Part shown: one piece after another, positions 7,052-16,989 of the stretch
Layout: each line of letters starts with the position of its first letter
Numbering within the stretch: the stretch's first letter is position 1
From: Labilibaculum sp.
GTDB taxonomy: Bacteria > Bacteroidota > Bacteroidia > Bacteroidales > Marinifilaceae
Assembly (NCBI GenBank): GCA_016760525.1
Contig: JAESUW010000157.1
Location: forward strand, 1 to 35,113
Direction: 5' to 3'
Length of the DNA: 35,113 nt
Position numbers and translations under genes: made by a program
The notes under the pieces: model-generated
The model's input: the letters and a program-made list of their open reading frames with translations, nothing else
Database searches by the model: none
Told to the model about the DNA's origin: nothing

Positions 7052-8659
7052 ATGCACAGAAGTATCATTCTAACCTTTTTTGTTTTACTAAGTCTCAATT
7101 CTTTCGGTCAAAATGATTCTCTTTCATTTCAGTTTGCCGAGGCAAATAGATATATTGAAAGTAAAGACAGTATTGTTCAGGTAAAAAAGAACAGAATAGC
7201 ATTGCTGACAGATTCCCTGCAACATTCTAATTTTGAGGATCGGAAAAACGATGAGTATAAACTGTTGGTAAAATTGACCAAAGAATACGAGTATTTTGTT
7301 TACGATTCAGCTTTTCATTATGGGAATTTAGCATTGAAAACGGCTTATGGTTTAAAGGACGCATCAAATATTGCAGAAGCCAAATCAAATATTTCTCTAA
7401 TTCTTCTGCTTAGAGGATTATACAAAGAAACCATAGACAGCATTCATACCATTGATCCGATGGTGTTGGATCAAAAAAAGCGCATCGATTTTTACTCTGT
7501 AGCATACCGGGCCTATTACGATTTATCCAATTCCCGCTGGGGATATTATGCTCCCAAATACAGAGAAATAGGGAATTCATATGTGAAGAAAATTGTTGAA
7601 GAAGGTGATTCTGATTCTTTCGAATATATTCTGGCTTTGGCATTAAAAAGTCAAAATAGCAGTGCTAGTTACGATGTTCAAAAATATTGCACATACTTAT
7701 TGAATAAAAATGATTTAACAGCTCATCAGATTGCGATTACCAATTGTATATTGGGGATTTCCTATTTGAAACTACAGGAAAAAGAAAAAGCGGAGTATCA
7801 TCTTTTAAAAGCTGTTGTTGGTGATATTCAGTCTACTACAAAAGAGACTTTGGCCGCAAGGGTATTGGCAGAACTTCTTTTTCACGACGGAGATTTAGAG
7901 AAAGCAAATAAGTTTATATCTGAAGCTAAGAAGGATGCCGATTTCTATGGCAGTAATGTACGACAATTAGAGATTTCATTTATTCGTCCCGATATTGACG
8001 CTGCGGTTTTAAATAAAGTAGAAAAGGAAAAAAGGATTATATCTAATATTTCTCTAATCGTATCTCTTTTGGCCTTACTGTTAATTGCTTTTTCTTTCAT
8101 TATTTACAGGCAGATTAAGGAATTAAAAAAAGCCCGTAAGGAGATTCTTGAGAGTAATAGCAATCTTCGGCAGCTTAATGACATGCTTCGGGAAGTGAGT
8201 AAAATTAAAGAAGAGTATGTTGGTTACTACTTCAATTTCAGCTCTCAGTTTATCGAAAAAATGGAGGGCATGAAAAAGGCCATTTCCCGACAGTTAATGA
8301 CCAAGCAATATGACGCAATTGAATTGGAATTGAAAAATTACAGTTCTAAGAAAGAACGAGAGAATTTGTTTGAAGATTTCGATCGGATTTTTCTGAAATT
8401 GTTTCCTGATTTCATAAATCGGTTTAATCTTCTTTTTGAAGAAAAGGATCGACTCATTTTAAAAGATACTCAATGTTTAAATACAGATTTACGAATATTT
8501 GCATTGATCCGGTTAGGAATAAACGACAACGAAAAAATTGCCAGTATTCTTAATTTTTCTGTAAACACGATCTATACTTATAAAACCAAAATTAAAAATA
8601 GGTCGCTGGTCCAAAATGACGATTTTGATCAAAAAATCATGGCAATAAAATCGGTATAA
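7052..8659 (+). CDS. SusR-like membrane regulator (DUF6377 type)
   Basis: The 535-aa product has a signal peptide (1-20), then a helical TPR-like region (~30-310) predicted to be periplasmic. A single membrane helix (331-352) follows, then a coiled coil (353-390). A cytoplasmic C-terminal part ends in a helix-turn-helix (~476-520), with the characteristic LRIFALIRLGIND and NTIYTYKTKIKNR segments. This layout matches Bacteroidota DUF6377 regulators, to which I believe the starch regulator SusR belongs: a ligand sensed in the periplasm and DNA bound in the cytoplasm. The next gene is a GH97 alpha-glucosidase on the same strand, 229 bp downstream, recalling the susR/susB neighbourhood. Control of the GH97 gene is inferred from that pairing. 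Confidence 0.82.
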   Translation: MHRSIILTFFVLLSLNSFGQNDSLSFQFAEANRYIESKDSIVQVKKNRIALLTDSLQHSNFEDRKNDEYKLLVKLTKEYEYFVYDSAFHYGNLALKTAYGLKDASNIAEAKSNISLILLLRGLYKETIDSIHTIDPMVLDQKKRIDFYSVAYRAYYDLSNSRWGYYAPKYREIGNSYVKKIVEEGDSDSFEYILALALKSQNSSASYDVQKYCTYLLNKNDLTAHQIAITNCILGISYLKLQEKEKAEYHLLKAVVGDIQSTTKETLAARVLAELLFHDGDLEKANKFISEAKKDADFYGSNVRQLEISFIRPDIDAAVLNKVEKEKRIISNISLIVSLLALLLIAFSFIIYRQIKELKKARKEILESNSNLRQLNDMLREVSKIKEEYVGYYFNFSSQFIEKMEGMKKAISRQLMTKQYDAIELELKNYSSKKERENLFEDFDRIFLKLFPDFINRFNLLFEEKDRLILKDTQCLNTDLRIFALIRLGINDNEKIASILNFSVNTIYTYKTKIKNRSLVQNDDFDQKIMAIKSV

Positions 8660-8888
8660 TCCATTACTTCATCTTTATAGTATCTATATTTTAATGATCT
8701 TTAGTTTGTGGTAATTGTTATGTGTTGAGTAGTTTAGCCATTTTTGTATCGTGTTTCGATCTATATTTTTAATTAGTATTTAGTTATTCCTTATTTTCTC
8801 CACTTACTTTGATTCTAAATTCTGAACTTAAACTCTAAAAGCTTTTGTTTGGCATTTCATTAGTACTAACTCTTAGTTTCAATTAAGT

Positions 8889-11003
8889 ATGAAAAGTAAA
8901 TCAATTCTTTGTTTTATTGCTGGTTTAGCAATGATATTGGCATCCTGTGCCAATGGCAAATTAGTCAAGAATGTAGAATCGCCTGATGGGAAAATTGGCG
9001 TTCAATTCAGTATGGTGGAAGGACAAGCCACTTACGAGGTTTTATTCAATGATAAAAAAGTAATTGAGCCTTCTACTTTAGGTTTCGATTTTCAGAATTT
9101 GCCATCTATCGAAAAAGGATGGAAAATTGTAGATACCCAACTTTCAGCAAGTACTTCAACTTGGGAAATGCAGTGGGGAGAAAAACGGGTGGTAGAAGAT
9201 AATTTCAATCAATTGGTATTGAATTTGGAAGAAGAAAAGACTCCAAACCGTAAAATGAATTTGGTGTTTAAAGTATATAATGATGGTCTTGGTTTTCGGT
9301 ACGAATTTCCGGAGCAAGAGGCAATGAAGGAAGTGATTATTACAGATGAAAATACACAGTTTAATTTAACCGGCGATCATAAAGTATGGTGGATTCCTGG
9401 AGATTGGGACATTTACGAACACTTGTATCATACCACATTATTTACTGGTATTGATGCAATTGCTTTGCGGGCAAACGATAATTTGGCACAAACTTCAATT
9501 CCGGAAAATGCGGTAAATACTCCGGTTACCATGAAAACAGCAGAAGGTGTTTATTTGAGTTTTCATGAAGCAAATTTGACTGATTATGCAGGAATGACTT
9601 TGAAAGTAAACAAAGAAAAGTTGATGCTGGAAAGTGAATTGGTTGGATCGGACAGAACAGGTTACAAAGTAAAAAGAGCTGTTCCTTTTAATACGCCTTG
9701 GAGAACCATTCAAATTTCTGAAAATGCAGGAGGATTAATTGAATCCGACTTGATCGTAAATTTGAATGAGCCCAATAAAATTGGATCGGTTGATTATTTC
9801 AAACCAATGAAATATGTTGGTATCTGGTGGGATATGCATGTTGGAACAAGAACATGGGACTATGCTGCATCGCAGGATATGAACGCTGCTACAGGTTTGA
9901 AACCACATGGCAAACATGGAGCTACAACTGAATATGCAAAAGAATTAATCGATTTTGCTTCAGAAAATAACATTGGAGGAATTTTGGTTGAAGGATGGAA
10001 CACAGGTTGGGAACATTGGATTGGTTTTGAAGATCGCGAAGGAGTTTTCGATTTTGTAACACCATATGAAGATTACGATTTAAAGGAAGTTGTTCGGTAC
10101 GGAAAAGAAAAAGGTGTTGAGTTAATCATGCATCACGAAACCTCGGCGGCTCCAAGAACTTATAACCAACAAATGGATACGGCATATCAGCTAATGAACT
10201 CATTGGGAATTCACTCAGTAAAAACAGGATATGTTGGTAAGATTATACCGAAAGGTGAATATCATCACGGACAATGGATGGTGAATAACTACAGAAGAGC
10301 TGTTGAAACAGGTGTGAAATATAAAGTAGCAATTAATGCTCATGAGCCAATTAAGGCAACAGGTTTACGAAGAACTTATCCAAATATAATAGCTCGCGAA
10401 GGATTACGTGGACAAGAATTCAATGCTTGGGCAAGCGATGGAGGAAATCCACCGGAACATTTGCCGATTGTTGCGTTTACCCGTATGTTGGCGGGTCCGA
10501 TTGATTATACGCCTGGTATCTTCAATATCAAGTTAACACCACACAAGCCAAACAATCAGGTGAATACAACTATTGCTCAGCAATTGGCCTTGTATGTGGT
10601 AATTAACAGTCCTATTCAAATGGTTCCTGATTTAATTGAGAATTACAAAGGAAACGCAGCATTTCAGTTCATTCGAGATGTCGCCGTTACTTGGGAAACA
10701 AGCAAGGTGTTGAATGGAGAAATTGGTGATTTTGTGACCATTGCCCGTAAAGACCGTAATTCTGAAAATTGGTTTGTAGGATCAATTACTGATGAAAATG
10801 CACGTGATATGAATCTGAACTTAGATTTTCTTACAAAAGGAAAGAAATACAAAGCAACTTTATATTTGGATGGAGAAAAAGCTCACTGGGATAACAATCC
10901 TACAGAGTTTCAAATTATTAATAAGGAGGTTGACAACACTTCAAAATTAGAATTTCATTTAGCTGAGGGCGGAGGAGCCGCCATTAGTTTGATAGAATTA
11001 TAA
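8889..11003 (+). CDS. GH97 family glycoside hydrolase, SusB-type inverting alpha-glucosidase
   Basis: A lipoprotein signal (LASC, Cys20) anchors a 704-aa enzyme of the GH97 family: an N-terminal beta-sandwich (~25-300), a central (beta/alpha)8 barrel and a C-terminal beta domain. Three glutamates typical of the inverting SusB branch are present: E417 in HHETSA, E486 in NAHEP and E510 in RGQEF. Their spacing (69 and 24 residues) equals that of E439, E508 and E532 in Bacteroides SusB, the two general-base/Ca2+ site residues and the general acid. It should therefore hydrolyse alpha-glucosidic bonds of malto-oligosaccharides rather than act as a retaining alpha-galactosidase. A strong terminator follows, so it is probably monocistronic. 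The upstream neighbour is its likely regulator. No SusC/SusD pair is adjacent. Confidence 0.93.
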   Translation: MKSKSILCFIAGLAMILASCANGKLVKNVESPDGKIGVQFSMVEGQATYEVLFNDKKVIEPSTLGFDFQNLPSIEKGWKIVDTQLSASTSTWEMQWGEKRVVEDNFNQLVLNLEEEKTPNRKMNLVFKVYNDGLGFRYEFPEQEAMKEVIITDENTQFNLTGDHKVWWIPGDWDIYEHLYHTTLFTGIDAIALRANDNLAQTSIPENAVNTPVTMKTAEGVYLSFHEANLTDYAGMTLKVNKEKLMLESELVGSDRTGYKVKRAVPFNTPWRTIQISENAGGLIESDLIVNLNEPNKIGSVDYFKPMKYVGIWWDMHVGTRTWDYAASQDMNAATGLKPHGKHGATTEYAKELIDFASENNIGGILVEGWNTGWEHWIGFEDREGVFDFVTPYEDYDLKEVVRYGKEKGVELIMHHETSAAPRTYNQQMDTAYQLMNSLGIHSVKTGYVGKIIPKGEYHHGQWMVNNYRRAVETGVKYKVAINAHEPIKATGLRRTYPNIIAREGLRGQEFNAWASDGGNPPEHLPIVAFTRMLAGPIDYTPGIFNIKLTPHKPNNQVNTTIAQQLALYVVINSPIQMVPDLIENYKGNAAFQFIRDVAVTWETSKVLNGEIGDFVTIARKDRNSENWFVGSITDENARDMNLNLDFLTKGKKYKATLYLDGEKAHWDNNPTEFQIINKEVDNTSKLEFHLAEGGGAAISLIEL

Positions 11004-11025
11004 GAGTTAGAATTATTATTGTGTT

Positions 11026-11063
11026 AAAGTGACATTCCTTTTTTTCGGAATGTCACTTTTTTT
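11026..11063 (+). terminator. Intrinsic terminator after the GH97 gene
   Basis: AAAGTGACATTCC (11026-11038) pairs perfectly with GGAATGTCACTTT (11047-11059) around a T-rich loop and is followed by a T-run. It starts 22 bp after the stop codon. Because the arms begin with A-runs, it should also work on the minus strand. Confidence 0.9.
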
Positions 11064-11160
11064 GTAGCTTCACGGAAAGTTTTATGGAAATAAATTGACA
11101 TACTGCTTAAAACCAATACTTTCTATTAGTAAGAAGGATTTGTTTTACACCAAATAATAT

Positions 11161-11326
11161 TTAGAAGCTGTTTAAATTTATTTTTAGAAATTTTTATCGA
11201 AGAAAAAAGACTCAGAATAAGGCAAATTTGATGTGAATAGTGGTTCTATTTAAAGATAATTTAACGTAATTATGAGGTTTTTTGCTTATAAAAAAGCTAA
11301 AGGATAAATTTTTAAACAGTTTCTTA
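11161..11326. mobile_element. MITE-like inverted-repeat element (166 bp)
   Basis: The left end (TTAGAAGCTGTTTAAATTTA, 11161-11180) is matched in inverted orientation by the right end (ATAAATTTTTAAACAGTTTC then TTA, up to 11326). About 18 of 21 positions agree with one small gap. The interior has no open frame. Length and structure fit a miniature inverted-repeat element, but no target-site duplication is obvious in the flanks (aatat on the left, cacac on the right). It ends only 21 bp before the ATG of the tricorn-like gene, so it may supply or disturb that promoter. Confidence 0.5.
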
Positions 11327-11347
11327 CACACTAACTAATATATTGCA

Positions 11348-14300
11348 ATGTTAAAATTGAATGTAAAAATTGTCGCAATTTGTTTTGTTTTATTAGGGAT
11401 GATGGGAAGCGTTCAGGCGGAAAATGATGTTCGTCTAATGAGATATCCTGATATCAATAAAAACTTAATTGCTTTTGTTTATGCAGGGGATATTTGGACA
11501 GTAGATTCCAATGGAGGTGATGCCAAAAGATTGACTTCACACAAGGGGCTGGAATTGTTTCCTAAGATTTCTCCAGATGGGCAATGGATTGCTTTTTCTG
11601 CCGAGTATTCAGGCAGTCGTCAGGTTTATGTTATGCCTTCAACAGGTGGTACGCCTAAGCAACTAACCTATTACAATTCAGTAGGCATGATGCCACCTCG
11701 CGGTGGATTTGATAATGCCATTTTAGATTGGAATCCGGATAGTAAATCCATTTTGGTGCGTATGAACCGTACGGCTTTTGGTGAGCGAAACGGCACCTAT
11801 TATAAAGTAAGTATTGCTGGTGGATTAGAGCAGGCGCTGCAAATTCCTGAAGGTGGATTTGGAGTGTTTTCTCCGGATGCAACAAAAATGTGTTTTGCTC
11901 CAATTAGTCGTGAGTTTCGTACTTGGAAGCGTTACAAAGGTGGTCGTGCAGCCGATTTATGGATATATGATTTAGAAAAAGACCAATCTGAACGAATCAC
12001 AACATTTGTAGGTTCCGATCAGATTCCTTCTTGGTACAAAAATGCAATTTACTTTGCATCAGATCGCGATTTGAAGTTGAATATTTACAAGTATGATGTT
12101 GAGAGCAAGGAGATCACTCAAATAACTCATCATAAAATATTTGATGTAATGTGGCCATCGGGTGAAAACGGACAAATTGCTTATGAGAACGGCGGGCAAC
12201 TATTTAAGTTAAACCTGGAAACAGGAAAAGAGGAACGTGTTGTTGTTAACATCAGCTTCGATAATCCTAATACGCTGCCTTATTATAAAAATGTAAAAGA
12301 TTTTATTGATGGAGTTGCTGTATCTCCTTCAGGAAAACGTGCTCTGTTTGATGCTCGTGGTGATATTTTTTCTGTTCCGGCTAAGAACGGACCAAGTATT
12401 AACCTGACACAAACTCAAGGAGTGCGTGAAATTTCTCCAAACTGGTCACCAAATGGAAAATACATTTCCTACTACTCGGATGCTACAGGAGAATACGAAA
12501 TTTATCTTTTAGAGAATAAAAAAGGAGCAAAGGCAAGACAAGTTACGTTTGGTTCATCGTCTTGGATGTATGATGCCAAGTGGTCGCCTGATAGTAAGTA
12601 CATGCTGTTTTTCGATCGAACTTTAAAGTTGAAATATTTAAATGTTGAAAGTGGAGAAGTAAAAGTAGTAGATGTCGCAAAGCGAAATGAGATTACAGAA
12701 TTTTCATTTTCTCCGGATTCGGAATGGATAGCTTACGTAAAAGACAGCAATAACGATCAAGGAGCTATTTGGGTTCATCAAATATCTACTGGCAATAATT
12801 TTCATTTAACAGATGATACTTTTAGTGATTCATCGCCAGTATTCTCTAAAGATGGAAATTTCATCTTCTTTTTATCGAATCGCGATTTTAATCTTGATTT
12901 TTCAAGCTTCGAGTTCGATTATTTATACAATAATGCGACTCGGATTTTTGCCATATCATTAAAAGCAGATGGTCCAAAATTGTTTGTTTTAAAGAATGAT
13001 ATTGAAGAGGTAAAAGAAGAGCCTAAAGCAGTTGAAAAGAAGAAGAAATCAAAAAAAGAGGAAGCTAAATCAGAAGAGAAAGTAAAAGTAGTAATTGATT
13101 TTGAAGGTATTTCAAATCGAATCTCAGCTTTTCCATTATCATCCGGAAATTATGATGATTTGGTAGCTGTTGATGGTGGTATTTTATACATCAGCGGGAG
13201 AACCTTACATCATTATATTATAAAGAAAGAAAAAGATGAGCTTATTTTAGATCAGGTTTCCAGTTATTCTTTAACTGGGAATGGTGAAAAAATAATGTAT
13301 CATGCTGGTTCAACCTATGGAATAACAGATCTTTCTGCTGATCAGAAAGCAGATGTTGGTAAATTGAATTTGGATGATTTGGATATGAAGATTGATCCAA
13401 AAAAAGAATGGAATCAGATTTATACCGACGGATGGCGAATTTTCCGTGATTACTACTATGTTGAAAATATGCATGGTGTTGATTGGGCTCAAATCAAAGC
13501 CAATTACAATCAATTGATGCCTTATGTAAGTCATCGTGCCGATTTGGATTACATATTGGGGGAGATCATATCGGAAACCAACACAGGACATGCCTATGTA
13601 AATTATGGCGATTTTGAGAAAGTGAAGCCTGTTGAGACTGGATTGTTGGGTGCAAAATTGAAAGCTGACATTAAAACTGGTAAGTATGTAATTTTTAAAA
13701 TTTATCAGGGAGAAAATTGGACGCCTAATCGACGTTCTCCATTAACAGAGCAAGGTGTTAATGTGAAGGAAGGAGATTATTTGCTTCGCATTAATGCACA
13801 TGATTTAAGCACAGATGTGAATCCTTATTTGTACTTGGAAAATCAAGTTGGTAAAATGGTGGAGATTACTGTCAATAGTACGCCAAGTTTGGAAGGAGCT
13901 AAAACTTATACAATCAAACCAATTGCAAGTGAATTGGAATTAATGTACCTGAATTGGGTGAACGAACGTCGCGAAATAGTAAATAAATTATCGGATGGTA
14001 AGATTGGATACATTCATGTACCAAACACAGCTTTCGAAGGTAACAGAGAACTGCACCGGGGCATGTATGCTTATCACGATAAACAAGCCTTAATTATTGA
14101 TGAGCGTTACAATGGTGGAGGATTCATCCCTGATCATATGGCTGATCTGCTGGATCGTGATGTAATGTCTTACTGGCATCGTCGTGGATTAGAGGCTTCT
14201 CAAACTCCAGCTGTCGCACACGATGGGCCAAAAGCCATGTTGATTAACTCATACTCTTCATCAGGAGGAGATGCTTTTCCATACTATTTCAGAAAAAAGG

Positions 14301-14623
14301 GTCTTGGCAAATTAATTGGAACACGTACTTGGGGTGGACTAGTTGGTATGTCGGGCAATGCAGGACTCGTTGACGGAGGTTACATTGCTGTTCCTCGTTT
14401 CGGTATTTTCGATGAAAATCAGAAATGGATCATCGAAGGAATTGGAGTTTATCCTGATGTTGAAGTATACGACGAACCACATTTGGTGGCTAAAGGAATA
14501 GATCCTTCGCTGCAAAAAGCAATTGAAATGTTGATGGAAGAATTGGAGAATATGACTGAGAAGAAGGTAGTTGCACCAGTAGATCCAAATCGTTCCAATT
14601 GGATTGAAGAGGATGTGAAATAG
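11348..14623 (+). CDS. Tricorn-like S41 family protease, exported
   Basis: A 1091-aa protein with a signal peptide (~1-24), then two WD40-like/PD40 beta-propeller regions (~30-540) with repeated SPDG..IAF-type motifs (e.g. FPKISPDGQWIAF). A highly charged Lys/Glu linker follows (~550-580), then tricorn core segments, a PDZ domain (~750-850) and a C-terminal S41 catalytic domain. By comparison with archaeal tricorn (H746, S965, E1023), the catalytic residues are H748 in NTGHAY, S972 in YSSSGGD and E1030 in IEGIGV. It probably degrades peptides in the periplasm. The protein is essentially the normal length of the family and looks intact. A terminator lies ~50 bp downstream. Confidence 0.92.
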   Translation: MLKLNVKIVAICFVLLGMMGSVQAENDVRLMRYPDINKNLIAFVYAGDIWTVDSNGGDAKRLTSHKGLELFPKISPDGQWIAFSAEYSGSRQVYVMPSTGGTPKQLTYYNSVGMMPPRGGFDNAILDWNPDSKSILVRMNRTAFGERNGTYYKVSIAGGLEQALQIPEGGFGVFSPDATKMCFAPISREFRTWKRYKGGRAADLWIYDLEKDQSERITTFVGSDQIPSWYKNAIYFASDRDLKLNIYKYDVESKEITQITHHKIFDVMWPSGENGQIAYENGGQLFKLNLETGKEERVVVNISFDNPNTLPYYKNVKDFIDGVAVSPSGKRALFDARGDIFSVPAKNGPSINLTQTQGVREISPNWSPNGKYISYYSDATGEYEIYLLENKKGAKARQVTFGSSSWMYDAKWSPDSKYMLFFDRTLKLKYLNVESGEVKVVDVAKRNEITEFSFSPDSEWIAYVKDSNNDQGAIWVHQISTGNNFHLTDDTFSDSSPVFSKDGNFIFFLSNRDFNLDFSSFEFDYLYNNATRIFAISLKADGPKLFVLKNDIEEVKEEPKAVEKKKKSKKEEAKSEEKVKVVIDFEGISNRISAFPLSSGNYDDLVAVDGGILYISGRTLHHYIIKKEKDELILDQVSSYSLTGNGEKIMYHAGSTYGITDLSADQKADVGKLNLDDLDMKIDPKKEWNQIYTDGWRIFRDYYYVENMHGVDWAQIKANYNQLMPYVSHRADLDYILGEIISETNTGHAYVNYGDFEKVKPVETGLLGAKLKADIKTGKYVIFKIYQGENWTPNRRSPLTEQGVNVKEGDYLLRINAHDLSTDVNPYLYLENQVGKMVEITVNSTPSLEGAKTYTIKPIASELELMYLNWVNERREIVNKLSDGKIGYIHVPNTAFEGNRELHRGMYAYHDKQALIIDERYNGGGFIPDHMADLLDRDVMSYWHRRGLEASQTPAVAHDGPKAMLINSYSSSGGDAFPYYFRKKGLGKLIGTRTWGGLVGMSGNAGLVDGGYIAVPRFGIFDENQKWIIEGIGVYPDVEVYDEPHLVAKGIDPSLQKAIEMLMEELENMTEKKVVAPVDPNRSNWIEEDVK

Positions 14624-14676
14624 AATATATACCCTCAGTGGGTAATATCCTGACGATGCTTTTAGTTTAGGTAGAG

Positions 14677-14702
14677 GAGCATCATTTGATGCTCTTTTTT
14701 TT
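14677..14702 (+). terminator. Intrinsic terminator after the tricorn-like gene
   Basis: GAGCATCA (14677-14684) pairs with TGATGCTC (14687-14694) around a 2-base loop, followed by a run of eight T. It lies 54 bp past the stop codon. Confidence 0.88.
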
Positions 14703-14904
14703 AATTTCCCTCTCGGGAAGGGACAAAAGGGAGTGTTTTCTAGTTTGAAATTTGATAATTACTCCGGAGTTTTTCATCTTATAAAAATCAGGTAAAAACA
14801 TGTGAAAAATTAGATATAACTAAAAAGAATAATTCCATTGAGCACAATGGATAATTGATGGATATTTATTGTTATTTTCATTCCTAAATAAAAAAACAAG
14901 AATT

Positions 14905-15492
14905 ATGATATTACAAATTTCAGATTGGTGGAGTACAATGGAAATGGTGGAAAAGATTTACTGGAGCATTTCAATTCCATTTACTCTTTTGTTTCTAATT
15001 CAGATAGTACTTACATTCATTGGTGGTGATATTGATAACATGAGTGCTGAAGGTGATGCCGATGCTGTTGTGGAAGGAGATACCGGAATTGATTTTCAGT
15101 TTATAAGCTTAAAAAACCTCGTTGCCTTTTTTGCAGTATTCGGTTGGACAGGTATTATTTGTTTGGACATGGGTTTAGGTGCAGGTGTTTCAACATTAAT
15201 CGCCACTCTTGCTGGTTTAGTTATGATGTCAATCATGGCTTCAATTTTGTATTTTATGGGTAAATTAGTCGAGGAAGGAACCTTAGACCTTAACAATGCT
15301 AAAGGAAAAGTTGGTAATGTTTATTTGTTGATACCCTCCAATAGAAAAGGCATGGGGAAAGTACAAATTGAAGTGCAGGGACTTCAAACTTTGGATGCCG
15401 TCACCGATAGTGATTCTGAAATTCCTACAGGTTCGGTTATTCAGGTGATAGATGTTTTAAATGATCAAATTTTAATTGTAAAACCTTTTTAA
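14905..15492 (+). CDS. NfeD-like membrane protein (flotillin partner)
   Basis: A 195-aa protein with a first membrane helix at ~15-35, an acidic extracytoplasmic loop (GDIDNMSAEGDADAVVEGD), two more hydrophobic helices (~75-130) and a C-terminal OB-fold of the NfeD/YuaF type (~140-195). I chose the ATG at 14905 (MILQISDWW). An in-frame ATG at 14869 would add 12 residues (MLFSFLNKK...) that look like translated leader. The flotillin gene begins 24 bp after the stop, the classical NfeD-flotillin operon. In that pairing the two proteins organise membrane microdomains. No catalytic ClpP-like domain is present, so this is the short, non-protease form. Confidence 0.85.
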   Translation: MILQISDWWSTMEMVEKIYWSISIPFTLLFLIQIVLTFIGGDIDNMSAEGDADAVVEGDTGIDFQFISLKNLVAFFAVFGWTGIICLDMGLGAGVSTLIATLAGLVMMSIMASILYFMGKLVEEGTLDLNNAKGKVGNVYLLIPSNRKGMGKVQIEVQGLQTLDAVTDSDSEIPTGSVIQVIDVLNDQILIVKPF

Positions 15493-15516
15493 ATAAACTA
15501 TTAATAACAAATTATT

Positions 15517-16935
15517 ATGGGAGAATATGTTGTTCTATTAATTGCGGTCATTGTAATTGCAGTTTTTGCTTTAATTGTATCGTTTTTTAAAAGATACAAA
15601 AGATGTCCATCCGATCGTGTTTTGGTTGTGTATGGTAAAGTTGGTAAAGGCGCTGATGCAGAATCGCGTTCGGCCAAATGTATTCATGGTGGTGCGGCCT
15701 TTATTTGGCCAGTTATTCAGGATTATGCTTTCCTGGATCTAACACCGCTTTCGATAGAGATTAATTTAACAAGTGCTTTAAGTAAGCAGAACATTCGTGT
15801 TGATGTACCTTCTCGATTTACAGTAGGTGTTTCCACAGAAGGTGGTGTAATGACCAATGCTGCTGAGCGTTTATTAGGTCTTTCTCAAGATGATATCAGT
15901 AATTTAGCCAAGGATATTATTTTTGGTCAGTTGCGTTTGGTTGTAGCTACAATGGATATTGAGGAAATCAATAGTAATCGTGATAAATTTCTTGCTGCGG
16001 TATCATCCAATGTAGAAGCTGAATTGAAGAAGATTGGTCTGAAATTGATTAATGTTAACGTAACCGATATTAACGATGAATCGGGATATATTCAAGCATT
16101 AGGTAAGGAAGCTGCCGCTAAGGCGATTAATGATGCCAAAAAGAGTGTGGCTGAGAAAAATCGTGATGGTTCTATTGGTGAAGCAAACGCACATCAGGCA
16201 CAACGTGTGCAAGTAGCGGCTGCGGATGCATCGGCAGTTGAAGGAGAGAATGAGGCGAAAATTACCATTGCGAATTCGGATGCACTTAGAAGAGAGAGAG
16301 AAGCAGAAGCGGAACGTTTGGCTGTTGCTGCAGAGAAAGTAACTCAGGCACGAGCTTTAGAAGAAGCTTATGCCGCTGAGCAATTGGCTGAAAATGCACG
16401 TGCAATTCGTGATAAAGCAACACAGACAGCCAATGTCGTGGTACCTGCAGAGATTGATAAGCAAAAAATTGAGATTGCTGCAGAGGCGATTGCTGAGCAA
16501 ACCCGTCGTCATGCGAAAGGTGAGGCTGATGCGATTTACATGAAAATGGAAGCAGAAGGTAAGGGTACTTTTGAAATTTTGAGCAAGCAAGCTGAAGGTT
16601 TCGACAAGCTTGTTCAAGCTGCTGGGAGCAATGCCAAAGATGCAGTAATGTTAATGATTGCTGATAAGTTACCTGAATTGGTTAAAACTCAGGTTGAGGC
16701 TATCAAGAACATTAAGATTGATAAAGTTACTGTTTGGGAAAATGGTAATGGAAAAGATGGTAAAACATCTACCGCTAACTTTATGCAAGGCATGATGGGA
16801 TCTATTCCTCCAATGGAAGAGCTATTTAAAATGGCTGGAATGGAACTGCCAAACTATCTTGGTAAAAAAGTAGAAGATGAAGAAACAGTTGAATTTGACG
16901 ATGTTTCGGATACTAAAAACAAAGACGAAAAATAA
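15517..16935 (+). CDS. Flotillin-like SPFH/band 7 protein
   Basis: The 472-aa protein starts with one membrane anchor (residues 4-25). An SPFH/band 7 domain follows (~28-200, with the typical RCPSDRVLVVYGKVG entry and IKLINVNVTDINDESGYI-like end). Next is a long Ala/Glu-rich coiled coil (~200-340) with the repeated AEA motifs of flotillins, and a C-terminal part ending in an acidic tail. Flotillins oligomerise at the inner membrane face and form lipid-raft-like platforms. It is the second gene of the NfeD-flotillin operon, and a strong terminator follows 22 bp after its stop. Confidence 0.93.
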   Translation: MGEYVVLLIAVIVIAVFALIVSFFKRYKRCPSDRVLVVYGKVGKGADAESRSAKCIHGGAAFIWPVIQDYAFLDLTPLSIEINLTSALSKQNIRVDVPSRFTVGVSTEGGVMTNAAERLLGLSQDDISNLAKDIIFGQLRLVVATMDIEEINSNRDKFLAAVSSNVEAELKKIGLKLINVNVTDINDESGYIQALGKEAAAKAINDAKKSVAEKNRDGSIGEANAHQAQRVQVAAADASAVEGENEAKITIANSDALRREREAEAERLAVAAEKVTQARALEEAYAAEQLAENARAIRDKATQTANVVVPAEIDKQKIEIAAEAIAEQTRRHAKGEADAIYMKMEAEGKGTFEILSKQAEGFDKLVQAAGSNAKDAVMLMIADKLPELVKTQVEAIKNIKIDKVTVWENGNGKDGKTSTANFMQGMMGSIPPMEELFKMAGMELPNYLGKKVEDEETVEFDDVSDTKNKDEK

Positions 16936-16957
16936 GCAGGATTCTGTTTAAAATATG

Positions 16958-16988
16958 AAAAGGAGCACTAGTTGGTGCTCCTTTTTTT
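16958..16988 (+). terminator. Intrinsic terminator of the NfeD-flotillin operon
   Basis: AGGAGCAC (16961-16968) pairs with GTGCTCCT (16975-16982) around TAGTTG. It is preceded by A-residues and followed by a seven-T run. Confidence 0.92.
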
Positions 16989-16989
16989 A

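Noticed and set aside
11161-11326. Riboswitch upstream of the tricorn-like gene
   Set aside because: The symmetry is confined to the two ends with no internal stem pattern of a known riboswitch; an inverted-repeat element explains it better.
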